DNA of 64,000 nt from an uncultured Eubacterium sp. (GTDB taxonomy: Bacteria; Bacillota_A; Clostridia; Lachnospirales; Lachnospiraceae). The position numbers and the translations under genes are program-made. The notes beneath the pieces are model-generated. The model was given only the letters and a program-made list of their open reading frames with translations, searched no databases and was not told the DNA's origin. Every line of letters begins with the position of its first letter. Position 1 is the stretch's first letter. Location: contig CAJUSH010000003.1 of the NCBI GenBank assembly GCA_910589045.1, positions 1-64,000 of the forward strand, read 5' to 3'. Of this stretch, positions 34,222 through 43,464 are shown piece after piece.

Positions 34222-37200
34222 TTAGTCCTCGAAATCCTTTTCATGGAGGACGACATAATTATTTTCATCATAGCGCTTTGAGGTCAGGATGCCAAACATC
34301 TTCTTGAAGCTGCCTTTCTCCACGCGGTCGATCGCCTCGTCCACGATCTCCTTCACCTCCACCAGCGTCGTCGTCTGGTCAAGCTTCTGTATGCTGCTGA
34401 TGCGCGTGTACAGCGCCAGCACCGCCATCGCGTCAATACCGTAGCCGTTTTCTGCGGCATACGTCTTTGCAAACTCAACCAGCTCGTCATTGGTAAAATA
34501 CGGAATCGTAATCCGCTGGCCGAATTTCTCCGCAAACCCGTCGTGCCTGCCAAGGGCCTTCGCGACCCCTTCCTTTGTATCCTCTAAAATTACAAGAAGC
34601 TCTGCAGGGTGCGCATCGATATAAGCCGACAGCTTCCCCAGCGTCTCCCGGGACAGCTCATCCACCCGCTCGATAATGAGGCACCCGCCGCTGATCTTTT
34701 CCATCAATGCCTGTACATCCTTGAGGTTTAAGGCATCGCCGTTGATCTTTCCGATCTGCTTGCCCGGCTTGTCGACCATCTGCTGCAGTGTCTTTACCAG
34801 GTTTGTTGCCAGCATCGTCTTTCCGCAGCCGGAGGCGCCCTCTATGATCAGATTGCCGCCCTTCCCGCGGTCCGCACCCGTAAGATAAGCTCCGCACCCG
34901 CTCAAAGCGCTGCAGATCTGCGCCTCCATGCCGTCCACCTTCGCAAAATAGGAAAACCGTTTTGTCATCTCGGCATCCAGCTTTTTGATGCCGCTGAATG
35001 CAGCGGGAGCCGGCTGGCGCCTCTCCTCCGGTATTCCTGCGGAACTTTCCGCCGCCGGCTCCTGATCCTCGAACAGATCCATGCTGATCTCCGGCAGGGG
35101 CGTCGTGGGATCCTTCATGGCTTCCCAGTCGGAAAGCACCTTGTTGAACCGTTCCTCGCCCTCCTCCACCGTCTCCTCGGATGCCGAAACAGGCGGCTGA
35201 ACCGGCCTGCCGGCAGCCGAAGGTGCCTTCGGCGGTGCCGTTTCTTCCGGCTTCGTGTCTTTCCATAGATCAGCAGCACTGTCGACAGCCGGTGTCTGCT
35301 CCGGCGGCTTTGCCTTCCCCCTGCCAATACTGTGAAACGCGTCAAAGGACAGCAGCTCCGCCAGATTGGGGAAGGTTTTTGATAAATGCCGGGCCGAAGC
35401 ATTCTCCAGATCCCGCCGGACTCCGGATTGCTGCGACTCCTTTTTCTCCGTATCCCCGACAGGCGGTTTTGCCTCTTCCGGCTCTGCGACAGGCGGCATC
35501 TGCTCTGCCGGCTCTGCGGCTGGCGGCACATGTCCCGCCGGCCCCCCGGCAGACGACATCTGTCCCGGCGGCTCTGCGGCAGACGGCATCTGTTCTTCCG
35601 GCTCTGCGGCCTGCGGCATCTGCTCTGCCGGCTCTGCGGCCTGCGGCTTTTGCCCCGCCGCCTCCCCGGCAACGGGCTTTTTCAACGCCGAAAAAAGCGT
35701 CGGCCATGTCGATTCCGTCGGTCTTTCTTCAGCCGGCTTTGGCGGCGCCTGCTCTTCGACAGGCAGTTTTGGCTCCGGCTCCGGATCCCGGTACAGCTCC
35801 AGCCCCTCGGCCTCAAGCTCCGCAGCCAGCGCCTCCTCCGAAGCATCAAATTCCTCGAAGGGCGCTTCCAGCTCCGCGGCAAGCTCCGCATCAATGTCCT
35901 CCGGTTCATAGGAAGGCATATCTAAAGGTATATCTAAAGGTATATCCGGGGGAAGCTCCTCCTCCGGCTGCATCTGCCGCATTGCATCCGGATCTCCCTG
36001 GCCTGCCTGCAGACGGTCAATCTCCTCCTGCAGCCGCTCGTTTGCATCTGCAAACACCTGTGTCGCACGTTCCATAAACTCCGGCGAATCCGGGTCATAC
36101 ACCTGCTCTACCAGCTCCCTGGTCGTCACACCCTCATCCAGCTGGGCGATCACCATAGACAGACGTTCCATCAGATCCCCCGTTTCCTGAAGTGCCCGGA
36201 CCTTCGCAGATTCCAGCTTGCGCTGCTTGGCATCCTGCATCGCCGCCTCCGCGGCACGCTTTGTCTTTTCCCACTCCGTGAGCACATCGTCAATCGTCAT
36301 CTGCCCGCTCACCTGGGGCTCGTAGGCACCGCCGCCGGGCAGGGACAGGGAAAACTGCCCGTCGTATTCCTCCTCTAGGATCTCCTGAAAATTTAAGTTC
36401 AGTGAACCGTCAATCTCTTCGTCCGTCTCATATTCCGGCGGCAGGACAGGCTCGGTCAGATAGCCCTCCTCCGCGAGAAGCGGCTGTAAATACGGAATTT
36501 CCTCCACCATCTTTTTGATGGAATCCATCGTGTCATTTACAGTTTCCTTCTCGGTGGCCTCCATGATCTGCTGCATGCCCCGCGCAAGCTCCTCCTGGAG
36601 ATTTTGCGTATTGAACCGGTCCGCACTGACATGCACCTCGGGGATTTTGATCGTGTTGTTTATGATCTCCCCCGACTGCAGATATTCATCCGGCCGCACC
36701 TCGATAATGCCATCCTTCTTTTTGCGGAACTGCTTGTACTTCTCCTCCTGGTCAAGGTTCAAGGGCTGGTAGAGCATCTTTAACTCCAATGCTTTCTCCA
36801 CGTAAGGGCCGTCCCCGAACCAGAGAATCAGCTCGTCGCACGCCTCGATGCACTTATCGGTCATACCCGCCTCGTGATAGAGATAAGCAAGCTCAAACGC
36901 CCATTCCTCGGTATACTCCTGCTCCTTCAGCTCGTTCAAGATCGCAATCTGAGAAGCAAAGGGTTCCCCCTTCGCCTGACTCATCCGGTAGCGCAGCACA
37001 TATTTTAATGTATCATGGGGCGCAATCTCAACAAATTCATCGTAGTACTCCTGCGCCTCATCAAACTGTCCGGCACTGATCGCAATCTCTGCCAAACGGT
37101 ATATAATCTTTTTGCCAATCGGCGAGCGGTCATATGCCATGAGCAGCAGCTCCTTGCTGTCCTCATAGCGCCCGGTCTGCTGGTAGATTTCGCCCACCAG

Positions 37201-37332
37201 CATCAGGGAATTGACGTTGCGAACCTTACGCCAGTTGATGCTGTCGGCAATCTCCGCCGCCGCCGCATAATTTTTCTCGGCGGCAAGCGTCTCTATCTCG
37301 CCCAATTTTAGCTTGTATTCGTATCTATCCAA
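34222..37332 (-). CDS. TPR protein with a repetitive linker and C-terminal AAA ATPase
   Basis: This roughly 1036-residue protein has tetratricopeptide-like helices at the N-terminus (about 20-190), long acidic and helical segments, a Pro/Ala/Glu-rich linker with a ten-residue repeat, and a C-terminal AAA-type ATPase (about 780-1010) with Walker A in EGASGCGKTML. The Walker B position reads CLIIERVDEL, not the usual hydrophobic-DE. The preferred start is TTG at 37332, eight bases after AGAGG; an upstream in-frame GTG at 37389 has no ribosome site. It lies 31 bases upstream of glgB. Role unknown. Confidence 0.72.
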   Translation of the reverse strand: MDRYEYKLKLGEIETLAAEKNYAAAAEIADSINWRKVRNVNSLMLVGEIYQQTGRYEDSKELLLMAYDRSPIGKKIIYRLAEIAISAGQFDEAQEYYDEFVEIAPHDTLKYVLRYRMSQAKGEPFASQIAILNELKEQEYTEEWAFELAYLYHEAGMTDKCIEACDELILWFGDGPYVEKALELKMLYQPLNLDQEEKYKQFRKKKDGIIEVRPDEYLQSGEIINNTIKIPEVHVSADRFNTQNLQEELARGMQQIMEATEKETVNDTMDSIKKMVEEIPYLQPLLAEEGYLTEPVLPPEYETDEEIDGSLNLNFQEILEEEYDGQFSLSLPGGGAYEPQVSGQMTIDDVLTEWEKTKRAAEAAMQDAKQRKLESAKVRALQETGDLMERLSMVIAQLDEGVTTRELVEQVYDPDSPEFMERATQVFADANERLQEEIDRLQAGQGDPDAMRQMQPEEELPPDIPLDIPLDMPSYEPEDIDAELAAELEAPFEEFDASEEALAAELEAEGLELYRDPEPEPKLPVEEQAPPKPAEERPTESTWPTLFSALKKPVAGEAAGQKPQAAEPAEQMPQAAEPEEQMPSAAEPPGQMSSAGGPAGHVPPAAEPAEQMPPVAEPEEAKPPVGDTEKKESQQSGVRRDLENASARHLSKTFPNLAELLSFDAFHSIGRGKAKPPEQTPAVDSAADLWKDTKPEETAPPKAPSAAGRPVQPPVSASEETVEEGEERFNKVLSDWEAMKDPTTPLPEISMDLFEDQEPAAESSAGIPEERRQPAPAAFSGIKKLDAEMTKRFSYFAKVDGMEAQICSALSGCGAYLTGADRGKGGNLIIEGASGCGKTMLATNLVKTLQQMVDKPGKQIGKINGDALNLKDVQALMEKISGGCLIIERVDELSRETLGKLSAYIDAHPAELLVILEDTKEGVAKALGRHDGFAEKFGQRITIPYFTNDELVEFAKTYAAENGYGIDAMAVLALYTRISSIQKLDQTTTLVEVKEIVDEAIDRVEKGSFKKMFGILTSKRYDENNYVVLHEKDFED
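35466..35650. repeat. coding minisatellite (about 30-base unit)
   Basis: About six imperfect copies of a 30-base unit encode the ten-residue pattern AAEPxEQMPx within the linker of the TPR/AAA protein. The copies differ mostly at the third-codon and hydrophobic positions. It is a coding repeat, not a CRISPR array: units are contiguous with no spacers. Confidence 0.8.
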
Positions 37333-37436
37333 AATGTCTACCTCTAGTGCTAAGTGACGTTTTTTCATTTCAAGTAGAAGTTTATCCACAAACCCACAAT
37401 TTAGTTTACCATACGCAGCCTATCCTGTCAAAAGCC

Positions 37437-37496
37437 AAATACCCCGCCGCAGGCAGCAAAACGCATCTTTTTACGCGCGCCGGCAGTGGGGTATTT
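37437..37496 (-). terminator. terminator after the AI-2E family transporter gene
   Basis: AAATACCCC and GGGGTATTT form a perfect nine-base outer stem, with inner G/C-rich pairing, followed on the minus strand by GGCTTTTG. It lies just past the stop at 37504. Confidence 0.65.
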
Positions 37497-37503
37497 CCAT
37501 TTA

Positions 37504-38847
37504 TTATTTCTTGTCCTTCGACTTTTTTTTATTTGCGCCAAAACGAAAGCGTTCACCATGGCTCCACGCATCGGTGCAAAGCTTTTTTGATTCGGGGTCC
37601 ACATGCGTCACCATCGTATATTCCGTTGTCTTCGACGGAAGCCCCCGCCGCCCCAGAAGATACGCGATAAAGCGCTGGCACAGATAATAGATTACCGCAA
37701 ACGTCGGCACGCCGAAAAGCATACCCATAAACCCGAACAGGCCGCCGCCCACGATGATCGCAAACATCACCCAGAAGGAGGAAAGTCCGGTGGAATCTCC
37801 AAGAATCTTCGGTCCGATGATGTTTCCGTCCACCTGCTGCAGTGCCAGCACAAAAATAAGCAGATACAGTCCGTGCAGCGGGTCCGTAATCGTGACGATG
37901 ATCAGACACGGCACCGCCCCGATAAGCGGCCCGAAAAACGGAACCACATTTGTGATACCGATAATCACGCTGACGAGCAGCGTGTAGGGCATCCGCAGTA
38001 TCGAGCAGCCGATAAAGCAGATAATGCCGATAATGATGGAATCAATAATCTTGCCGATAATAAAGCCGCCAAAGATCTCGTCCACCTTATGAATGATCTG
38101 AATCAGGGTGTTTGCCTGCTTTGTCGGCAAAACAGCAAAGATCATCTTTTTTGTCTGTCCCTCAAAGCGCTCCTTCTCCATGAGCACATAAATCGAGACG
38201 ATCAAACCGATAACGACATTTTTCAGTACAACCACCACATTAATCGCACCCATTGTGATGCTCATCACATAATCCTGAAGCTGACCGCCCTTGAGCTGCG
38301 GCACAAGCGTATCGTTAAACCACTCTTCAACTGCATCCGTCGCCTCCAGCAGATATTTCTCCCATACAAGCGGCTCCCCCTTTGTCAGGGAAAGATTTTC
38401 GTACCATTCAATAAAATGGTCCACATTCGTGGACATCGTGCTCACCAGATTGACAATGCTCTCGCCCAGCGCCGGAATGATCAGATAGATCACGAATCCA
38501 AGCAGCGCCACAAAAACAAGCATCGTCAGAATGCTGGCAATGGTTCGGATCAGCCGCTTCATCTTCTGCACATTTTTTGCCTTCGGCATCATCAGGCCGG
38601 CAAGCCCGCCCTCGATCCGCCGCATCAGCGGATTGAACAGGTAGCCCAGGACCGCACCGATGAAAATCGGCTGCATCACGCCCCCGAGCGTTCCCAGCAC
38701 ACTCTTGATTTCGCTGTATTTAAACAAAACCACAAAAACGGCAATACAGCAGCAAAACACCAAAAAGATCAGTGCCCCAATCGCCAGATAGGGACGCATG
38801 TCCCAATCCGAGCGTTTTTTTTCCATCCTTTGTTTCTCGTCCTCCAT
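37504..38847 (-). CDS. AI-2E family transporter (YdiK/TqsA type)
   Basis: The 447-residue membrane protein has about eight transmembrane helices and the family signatures PFFGPLIGAVPC and the VDGNIIGPKILGDSTGL region near residue 335. Members are proposed exporters of autoinducer-2, but many are also linked to sodium/proton or stress transport, so the substrate should not be assumed. ATG at 38847 follows AAGGAG. It appears monocistronic with its own terminator. Confidence 0.9.
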   Translation of the reverse strand: MEDEKQRMEKKRSDWDMRPYLAIGALIFLVFCCCIAVFVVLFKYSEIKSVLGTLGGVMQPIFIGAVLGYLFNPLMRRIEGGLAGLMMPKAKNVQKMKRLIRTIASILTMLVFVALLGFVIYLIIPALGESIVNLVSTMSTNVDHFIEWYENLSLTKGEPLVWEKYLLEATDAVEEWFNDTLVPQLKGGQLQDYVMSITMGAINVVVVLKNVVIGLIVSIYVLMEKERFEGQTKKMIFAVLPTKQANTLIQIIHKVDEIFGGFIIGKIIDSIIIGIICFIGCSILRMPYTLLVSVIIGITNVVPFFGPLIGAVPCLIIVTITDPLHGLYLLIFVLALQQVDGNIIGPKILGDSTGLSSFWVMFAIIVGGGLFGFMGMLFGVPTFAVIYYLCQRFIAYLLGRRGLPSKTTEYTMVTHVDPESKKLCTDAWSHGERFRFGANKKKSKDKK

Positions 38848-38928
38848 AATGTTCCTGTCTCCTTCTCTCTAACAGTCCGGTCGGACCGGCCCCGGCTTCC
38901 CCGCGGCCGATCCGTTATGCCCCTCCTG

Positions 38929-41217
38929 CTATGACACGCGGTTGTAGTTGATGAGACAGCCCTTCAGAATAATCTCCCGCTCATCATCCGTCAGATCACC
39001 CAATGTCATTGTAAATTCCGTGAGCGCATCGTCCTTTACCACATACGCCCGGATAGTATCCTGTTTTTCCTCCACGGCCCTGCGGATACCGGGAACCCAG
39101 ATAAAGTCGCCGTTTGCAAACGGCAGCGCTCCCTCGGGAATCACAAACGGAAGCATTCCCCAGTTGATCAGGTTGGAGCGGTAGCGCTTTGTCGCATACT
39201 CGTTGGCAATATTTGCCCAGCCTCCGAGCACCTTCTGACACGAGGCCGCCTGCTCGCGCGCGGAGCCGTCGCCCGGCTTTACCGCAAAGATCGTACTTCC
39301 GATGCCAAAATTCTCATGGCCTGCATCCGGGAATTTTGTTCTGACCACGCGCATGACATTTTTCAGCTCCGGAACCTCATGGCACGGATGCTCTCCCGCA
39401 ATACGCGCCTGCTCCGCCTTTCGAATCTCCTTGGCACGGGGCACATAGTCGGGATCCTTCCGGGACAGCGTAAATTCTGCCAATCCCATCGGGTTCGAGC
39501 GGTAGGAGGATGTCTCGCCGGAGGGAATCAGCTCGTCCGTCGTCGTCACCGGATCGTGAATCTCGGATACCACCTTCAGCAGCAGATTTTCCGTGAGCGC
39601 AGACATGGCCGGCCAGTCCTTGATGTTCGGCCCCAGCCTGATGGGCTCCTCGGGGTGCGCCACTCCCTTGCTGTCATAAACACGGTTTTCATAGATCGTT
39701 TTGTCAAAGAAATACCTCGGCCTTGTATAAGCCACATCAAAATCAGTTGCCGCCGTCAGATAGCCCTTATTAGCCGCGGTCGCCGCAATGGAGCGCGCAT
39801 CCATGAGCGCCACCGATGCGATTTGTCCGTTCTGCACCTTCGAGCCCTCGCGGTTCGGGAAATTGCGTGTAGAATGCCGAATTGAAAAGCCGTTGTTTGC
39901 GGGCGTATCCCCGGCGCCAAAGCAGGGACCGCAGAATGCCGTCTTCATAATCGCCCCGGTCTGCATCAGCTTCGCAGCGGCACCGTTTTTCACCAGCTCC
40001 ATATAGATCGGCATACTTGCCGGATAAACACTTAACGTAAATTCGTCCGGGCCGATGCTCCTGCCGGATAAAATATCCGCTGCGTCACAGATATTTTCAA
40101 AGCCTCCGCCCGCGCAGCCTGCGATAATACCCTGGTCGACGTAGAGCCTGCCGTCGCGCACCTTCTCCTTCAGGTTCAGCTCCACGGCACCGTCAAAGCT
40201 GACCTTCGCCCGCTTCTCACAGTCATCTAAAATATCAATCAGATTTTCGTTCAGCACACGGATTGGATAAACGTTGCTGGGATGGAAGGGCATCGCAATC
40301 ATCGGCTCAATCTCATCCAGATCGATCTCGATGCAGCCGTCGTAGTAGCTCACCGCCTCGGGGCGCAGCTCCTTAAACTCGCCGCTTCTGCCATGGATAT
40401 CATACCACTCCTTCACCTTGCCGTCCGTACTCCAAATGGAGGAAAGGCAGGTCGTCTCCGTTGTCATAACATCTATTCCGATCCGGGCATCAACACTCAG
40501 GTTCGAAACACCCGGCCCGACAAACTCCATCACCTTATTTTTTACAAAGCCCCGGTCAAAGACCTCTCCGATAATCGCAAGCGCCACATCCTGCGGTCCG
40601 ACGCCGGGCTTTAAACTTCCCTTCAAATAGATAGCGACAACCTCGGGCATACGGATATCATAGGTCTGGGAGAGCAGCTGCTTTACAAGCTCCGGTCCGC
40701 CCTCGCCCATCGCCATCGTTCCAAGCGCACCGTAGCGGGTATGGGAATCCGAACCGAGAATCATCTTCCCGCCCCCGGCCAGCATCTCCCGGGCGTACTG
40801 GTGAATAACCGCCTGATGCGGGGGCACGTAAATACCGCCGTACTTTTTCGCACAGCTCAGTCCAAACATGTGGTCATCCTCATTGATCGTTCCCCCTACC
40901 GCGCACAGCGAATTGTGGCAGTTTGTCAGCACGTAGGGAATGGGAAACCGCTCCAGTCCTGACGCGCGGGCCGTCTGGATAATACCCACAAATGTGATAT
41001 CGTGGCTCGTAAGCTTATCAAATTTAATCTGAAGCCTGTCCATGCTTCCCGATGTATTATGCTCCTCTAAAACACGATACGCCAGGGTTCCCTTTTTCGC
41101 TTCCTCCCTTGCAGGCGCATTTCCCGTCTTGCTCTGTAAGCGTGCCGACGCTTCCTCCGTATCCGCAATAATCTCACTCTCGTTTACGAGAAAGACACCG
41201 CCGTTATATAACTTCAT
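38929..41217 (-). CDS. aconitase-family hydratase (YbhJ-like)
   Basis: The 762-residue protein shows the aconitase fold with the [4Fe-4S] ligands: one Cys in VLTNCHNSL and CGPCFGAGD-type motif (SRHSTRNFPNREG follows in the swivel-adjacent segment), and the GSDSHTRYGALGTMAMGEGG substrate region. It is closest in pattern to YbhJ-like hydratases of unknown substrate rather than to classical AcnA. ATG at 41217 follows GGAGGAAAG. No citrate or leucine pathway genes are adjacent. Confidence 0.85.
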   Translation of the reverse strand: MKLYNGGVFLVNESEIIADTEEASARLQSKTGNAPAREEAKKGTLAYRVLEEHNTSGSMDRLQIKFDKLTSHDITFVGIIQTARASGLERFPIPYVLTNCHNSLCAVGGTINEDDHMFGLSCAKKYGGIYVPPHQAVIHQYAREMLAGGGKMILGSDSHTRYGALGTMAMGEGGPELVKQLLSQTYDIRMPEVVAIYLKGSLKPGVGPQDVALAIIGEVFDRGFVKNKVMEFVGPGVSNLSVDARIGIDVMTTETTCLSSIWSTDGKVKEWYDIHGRSGEFKELRPEAVSYYDGCIEIDLDEIEPMIAMPFHPSNVYPIRVLNENLIDILDDCEKRAKVSFDGAVELNLKEKVRDGRLYVDQGIIAGCAGGGFENICDAADILSGRSIGPDEFTLSVYPASMPIYMELVKNGAAAKLMQTGAIMKTAFCGPCFGAGDTPANNGFSIRHSTRNFPNREGSKVQNGQIASVALMDARSIAATAANKGYLTAATDFDVAYTRPRYFFDKTIYENRVYDSKGVAHPEEPIRLGPNIKDWPAMSALTENLLLKVVSEIHDPVTTTDELIPSGETSSYRSNPMGLAEFTLSRKDPDYVPRAKEIRKAEQARIAGEHPCHEVPELKNVMRVVRTKFPDAGHENFGIGSTIFAVKPGDGSAREQAASCQKVLGGWANIANEYATKRYRSNLINWGMLPFVIPEGALPFANGDFIWVPGIRRAVEEKQDTIRAYVVKDDALTEFTMTLGDLTDDEREIILKGCLINYNRVS

Positions 41218-41288
41218 GCTTCTTTCCTCCAATGCTATTGATAACTGTTCACAGTTAATTCCTGAACAGTTACATTGTATATGCAAAT

Positions 41289-41322
41289 AACAAAAAGGGC
41301 AACCGCTTTTTTCCGTTGCCCT
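41289..41322 (-). terminator. Rho-independent terminator after the coiled-coil gene
   Basis: AGGGCAAC and GTTGCCCT form a perfect stem with an A-rich loop, followed on the minus strand by TTTTTGTT. Confidence 0.88.
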
Positions 41323-41387
41323 GAAAAGTAACACTATTTCCGCCACTGTCCGCACCTATGGTGTAAAGCCTGTTTACTCCTTTCAGC

Positions 41388-42242
41388 CTAATGTCTGAAA
41401 AAATGCAGCCGCGTCCGTTTTGGCGCATCCTGCGGCTTTTCATCATCCAGGCCCTCCACATCCCACGTCGCACCCGAAAGATCGATGGCGTCCTCCTGCT
41501 TTTCTGCCGGCTCCGGCTCTGCTTCCGGCTTTAACCCGGCATCAGGCGCAGCAGCCTCCTCCTGCTGATTCGTTTTCTCCGATGTCTCCTGCGGCGGCTG
41601 CTCCTGCCCCTCCGGCTCTTCCTTCGGCGCTTCCTCCGGCTCAATGCCTGCATTGCGGAAATACTCGCGGTTAATGCGGATCTCCGTCTTAACATCCTCA
41701 AACTGACCCTTCTCCTTGGGCTGATCAAATCTCCTGCCGTTTTTGCGTTTTTCGCGCTCGATTTCCTTGTTGCGCTCCTCGATCAGAGAAAGATATTTTT
41801 CCGTATCTACCAGATCCTGCAGCTGCGCCTTCAACTCCAGCTGATTTGTGCGGACAATCTGCTTTTTTTCCTCCAAATCCTGGATCATGGCGTTTTGAAC
41901 CTCCCGGATCTGCTCCGTCGATTCCTCCATGATCGCCTGGATATGGTTCAGCGCCTCGTCCGTGTACATGACGGAAGCGGCATAGATGTCTTCCGCCTTA
42001 CGGCTGGCATCCCAGATAATTTTATCACCCTGTTTCTTATGCTCACGCTCTGCCCGGTCTCTGCTCTGCTTCGTCAGCTCATACTCCTCCATAATCTCGT
42101 AAATGCTGGAATTCAAGCGATCGATCAGCCCAAACATTTCCTGCTTATTGACAATGATCCGGTCCTTGCTGTGAACCTCACTGCGGGAAATCAGTACGTG
42201 GATGTCACGAAGCACTTTCTCTAACTTATCCTGTGAACTCAT
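41388..42242 (-). CDS. coiled-coil protein of unknown function
   Basis: The 284-residue protein is predicted to be almost entirely helical: a long coiled coil (about 60-175) follows a short N-terminal helical region, and the C-terminal 100 residues are Glu/Pro/Gln-rich and probably disordered, ending in RLHFFRH. It has a general resemblance to DivIVA/SepF-associated or ATPase b-like coiled coils, but I cannot assign a family. It lies 33 bases downstream of the PurM-like gene. Confidence 0.65.
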   Translation of the reverse strand: MSSQDKLEKVLRDIHVLISRSEVHSKDRIIVNKQEMFGLIDRLNSSIYEIMEEYELTKQSRDRAEREHKKQGDKIIWDASRKAEDIYAASVMYTDEALNHIQAIMEESTEQIREVQNAMIQDLEEKKQIVRTNQLELKAQLQDLVDTEKYLSLIEERNKEIEREKRKNGRRFDQPKEKGQFEDVKTEIRINREYFRNAGIEPEEAPKEEPEGQEQPPQETSEKTNQQEEAAAPDAGLKPEAEPEPAEKQEDAIDLSGATWDVEGLDDEKPQDAPKRTRLHFFRH

Positions 42243-42275
42243 TCGTTTTGGTCTTCCTCTCTATCAAACAGCCTG

Positions 42276-43271
42276 TTAAACGTAACGAATGTCTTTACTG
42301 CGCATCTCCACCAATCCAAGGGGCACCGCCCGCTCACCGGATTCGTCGATGATATCGATGGTGCGCTCCACATCCTCCTCCGGCACGATAAAAAGCATGC
42401 CAACACCCATGTTGCATATCACGCGAAGCTGGTCAAGCGGAATGTTGCCGTCCTGATGGAGCATCAGGTAAAGCGGAGGTATATTCTGCTTCGGCTGCTT
42501 GATGACCGCACCGCAGTTTTCCGGCAGAAGCCTGCGGAGCGCCGCATCCAGCCCGCCGTGTGCTACCTGCATGCACCGGTCGATAGGGATTCCCGCCTGA
42601 TAAATTGCCTCCAGCACCTTCTTATAGCAGCGCGTCGGCTGTATGAGCAGCTCCCCCAGCGTACCCTGAAGATTTTCGTAATATACCTCCATGCTCGCCT
42701 TGGTCAAAAAGAGCTTCTTTTTTGCCGTCACATATCCATTGTTATGTAATCCGTCGGAAGCGAGCCCCATGATAACGTCAGACTGCTTCACCGGGCGTTT
42801 GCTCTGGCCCACGCCCCGATCCAGGATACCTACTGCAAAGCCCACCATATCGTACTGGTCGTAATGAAAAATATCCGGCAGCTCCATGATCTCGCTGCCC
42901 GCATAGGCAATTTCAATCCCTTCGCAGGCCTGTGTTGCTCCCTTTTCCATATCCTCGACCTTATCTTTTTTCGGTCTTGCGCAGGAAATGGTGTCATAGA
43001 AAAAGAGCGGCTTTGCCCCTGACGCGACCAGATCATTGACGCAGAGTGAAACGCAGTCCTTCCCGATCGTTTCATAGCTTTCCAGCTCCGCCGCAATTGA
43101 CAGCTTCCCGCTGACGCTGTGTGTTTTAGAAATCAGCACCGGATCAATCATATTCCGGTATAAGCCGATTGATATCTCATTTGTAAGTGTGTGTAATCCA
43201 AGTCTTTCTCTCACAAATAAACCCCTGTTTTCCATATTTTTTGCTGTCCGTATATTGTCTGCTAATCCCAT
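42276..43271 (-). CDS. divergent PurM-like (AIR synthase-related) protein
   Basis: The roughly 331-residue protein aligns with PurM (AIR synthetase), with CVNDLVASGAKPLFFYDTI matching the conserved CVNDILVxGAEPLFFLDY core. The ATP-grip residues are altered: the canonical GTDGVGTKLK loop reads SKTHSVSGKLSIA and GGETAEMPG reads AGSEIMELPDI. No other purine genes are adjacent. It may be a paralogue with a different reaction rather than the purine enzyme. The start is uncertain: no Shine-Dalgarno precedes ATG at 43271 or 43235. Confidence 0.75.
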   Translation of the reverse strand: MGLADNIRTAKNMENRGLFVRERLGLHTLTNEISIGLYRNMIDPVLISKTHSVSGKLSIAAELESYETIGKDCVSLCVNDLVASGAKPLFFYDTISCARPKKDKVEDMEKGATQACEGIEIAYAGSEIMELPDIFHYDQYDMVGFAVGILDRGVGQSKRPVKQSDVIMGLASDGLHNNGYVTAKKKLFLTKASMEVYYENLQGTLGELLIQPTRCYKKVLEAIYQAGIPIDRCMQVAHGGLDAALRRLLPENCGAVIKQPKQNIPPLYLMLHQDGNIPLDQLRVICNMGVGMLFIVPEEDVERTIDIIDESGERAVPLGLVEMRSKDIRYV

Positions 43272-43280
43272 TATACGCAC

Positions 43281-43464
43281 TGCGGTATACTAAGTATTCT
43301 AACATTTCTCCGACTTTTTTCCTACCTCTTTTTTATCGGAACCGCAAAAATTATTCGACAAATTTTTCTGTGTTAATATAAAGCTTCAATTATTAAGTCA
43401 CACAATATCTTAAGCTTCACCGCTGTCAAACACGTGGGAGGCCGCACGCACGGCACCCTCCCAC
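43281..43464. other. intergenic region with stacked palindromes
   Basis: No gene is supported. Beyond 43380 it becomes palindrome-rich and contains the 13-base inverted repeat AACACGTGGGAGG/CCTCCCACGTGTT (43429-43441 and 43457-43469). Two further short inverted repeats overlap the start of the next gene: GACGTG/CACGTC at about 43480-43495 and TGCCCCAAATCCCCG/CGGGGAAGTGGGGCA at 43583-43597 and 43609-43623. Confidence 0.6.

Noticed and set aside
35466..35650. CRISPR-like tandem repeats
   Set aside because: The units are contiguous, lack spacers, keep the reading frame and encode the AAEPxEQMP repeat.
35181..36077. 298-codon plus-strand proline-rich frame
   Set aside because: It is the reverse complement of the repetitive linker of the TPR/AAA gene and only mirrors its Ala/Glu/Pro codons.
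37603..38934. 443-codon plus-strand open frame
   Set aside because: It lies antisense to the AI-2E family transporter, has His/Asn/Asp-rich composition typical of a complementary-strand shadow and no ribosome site.
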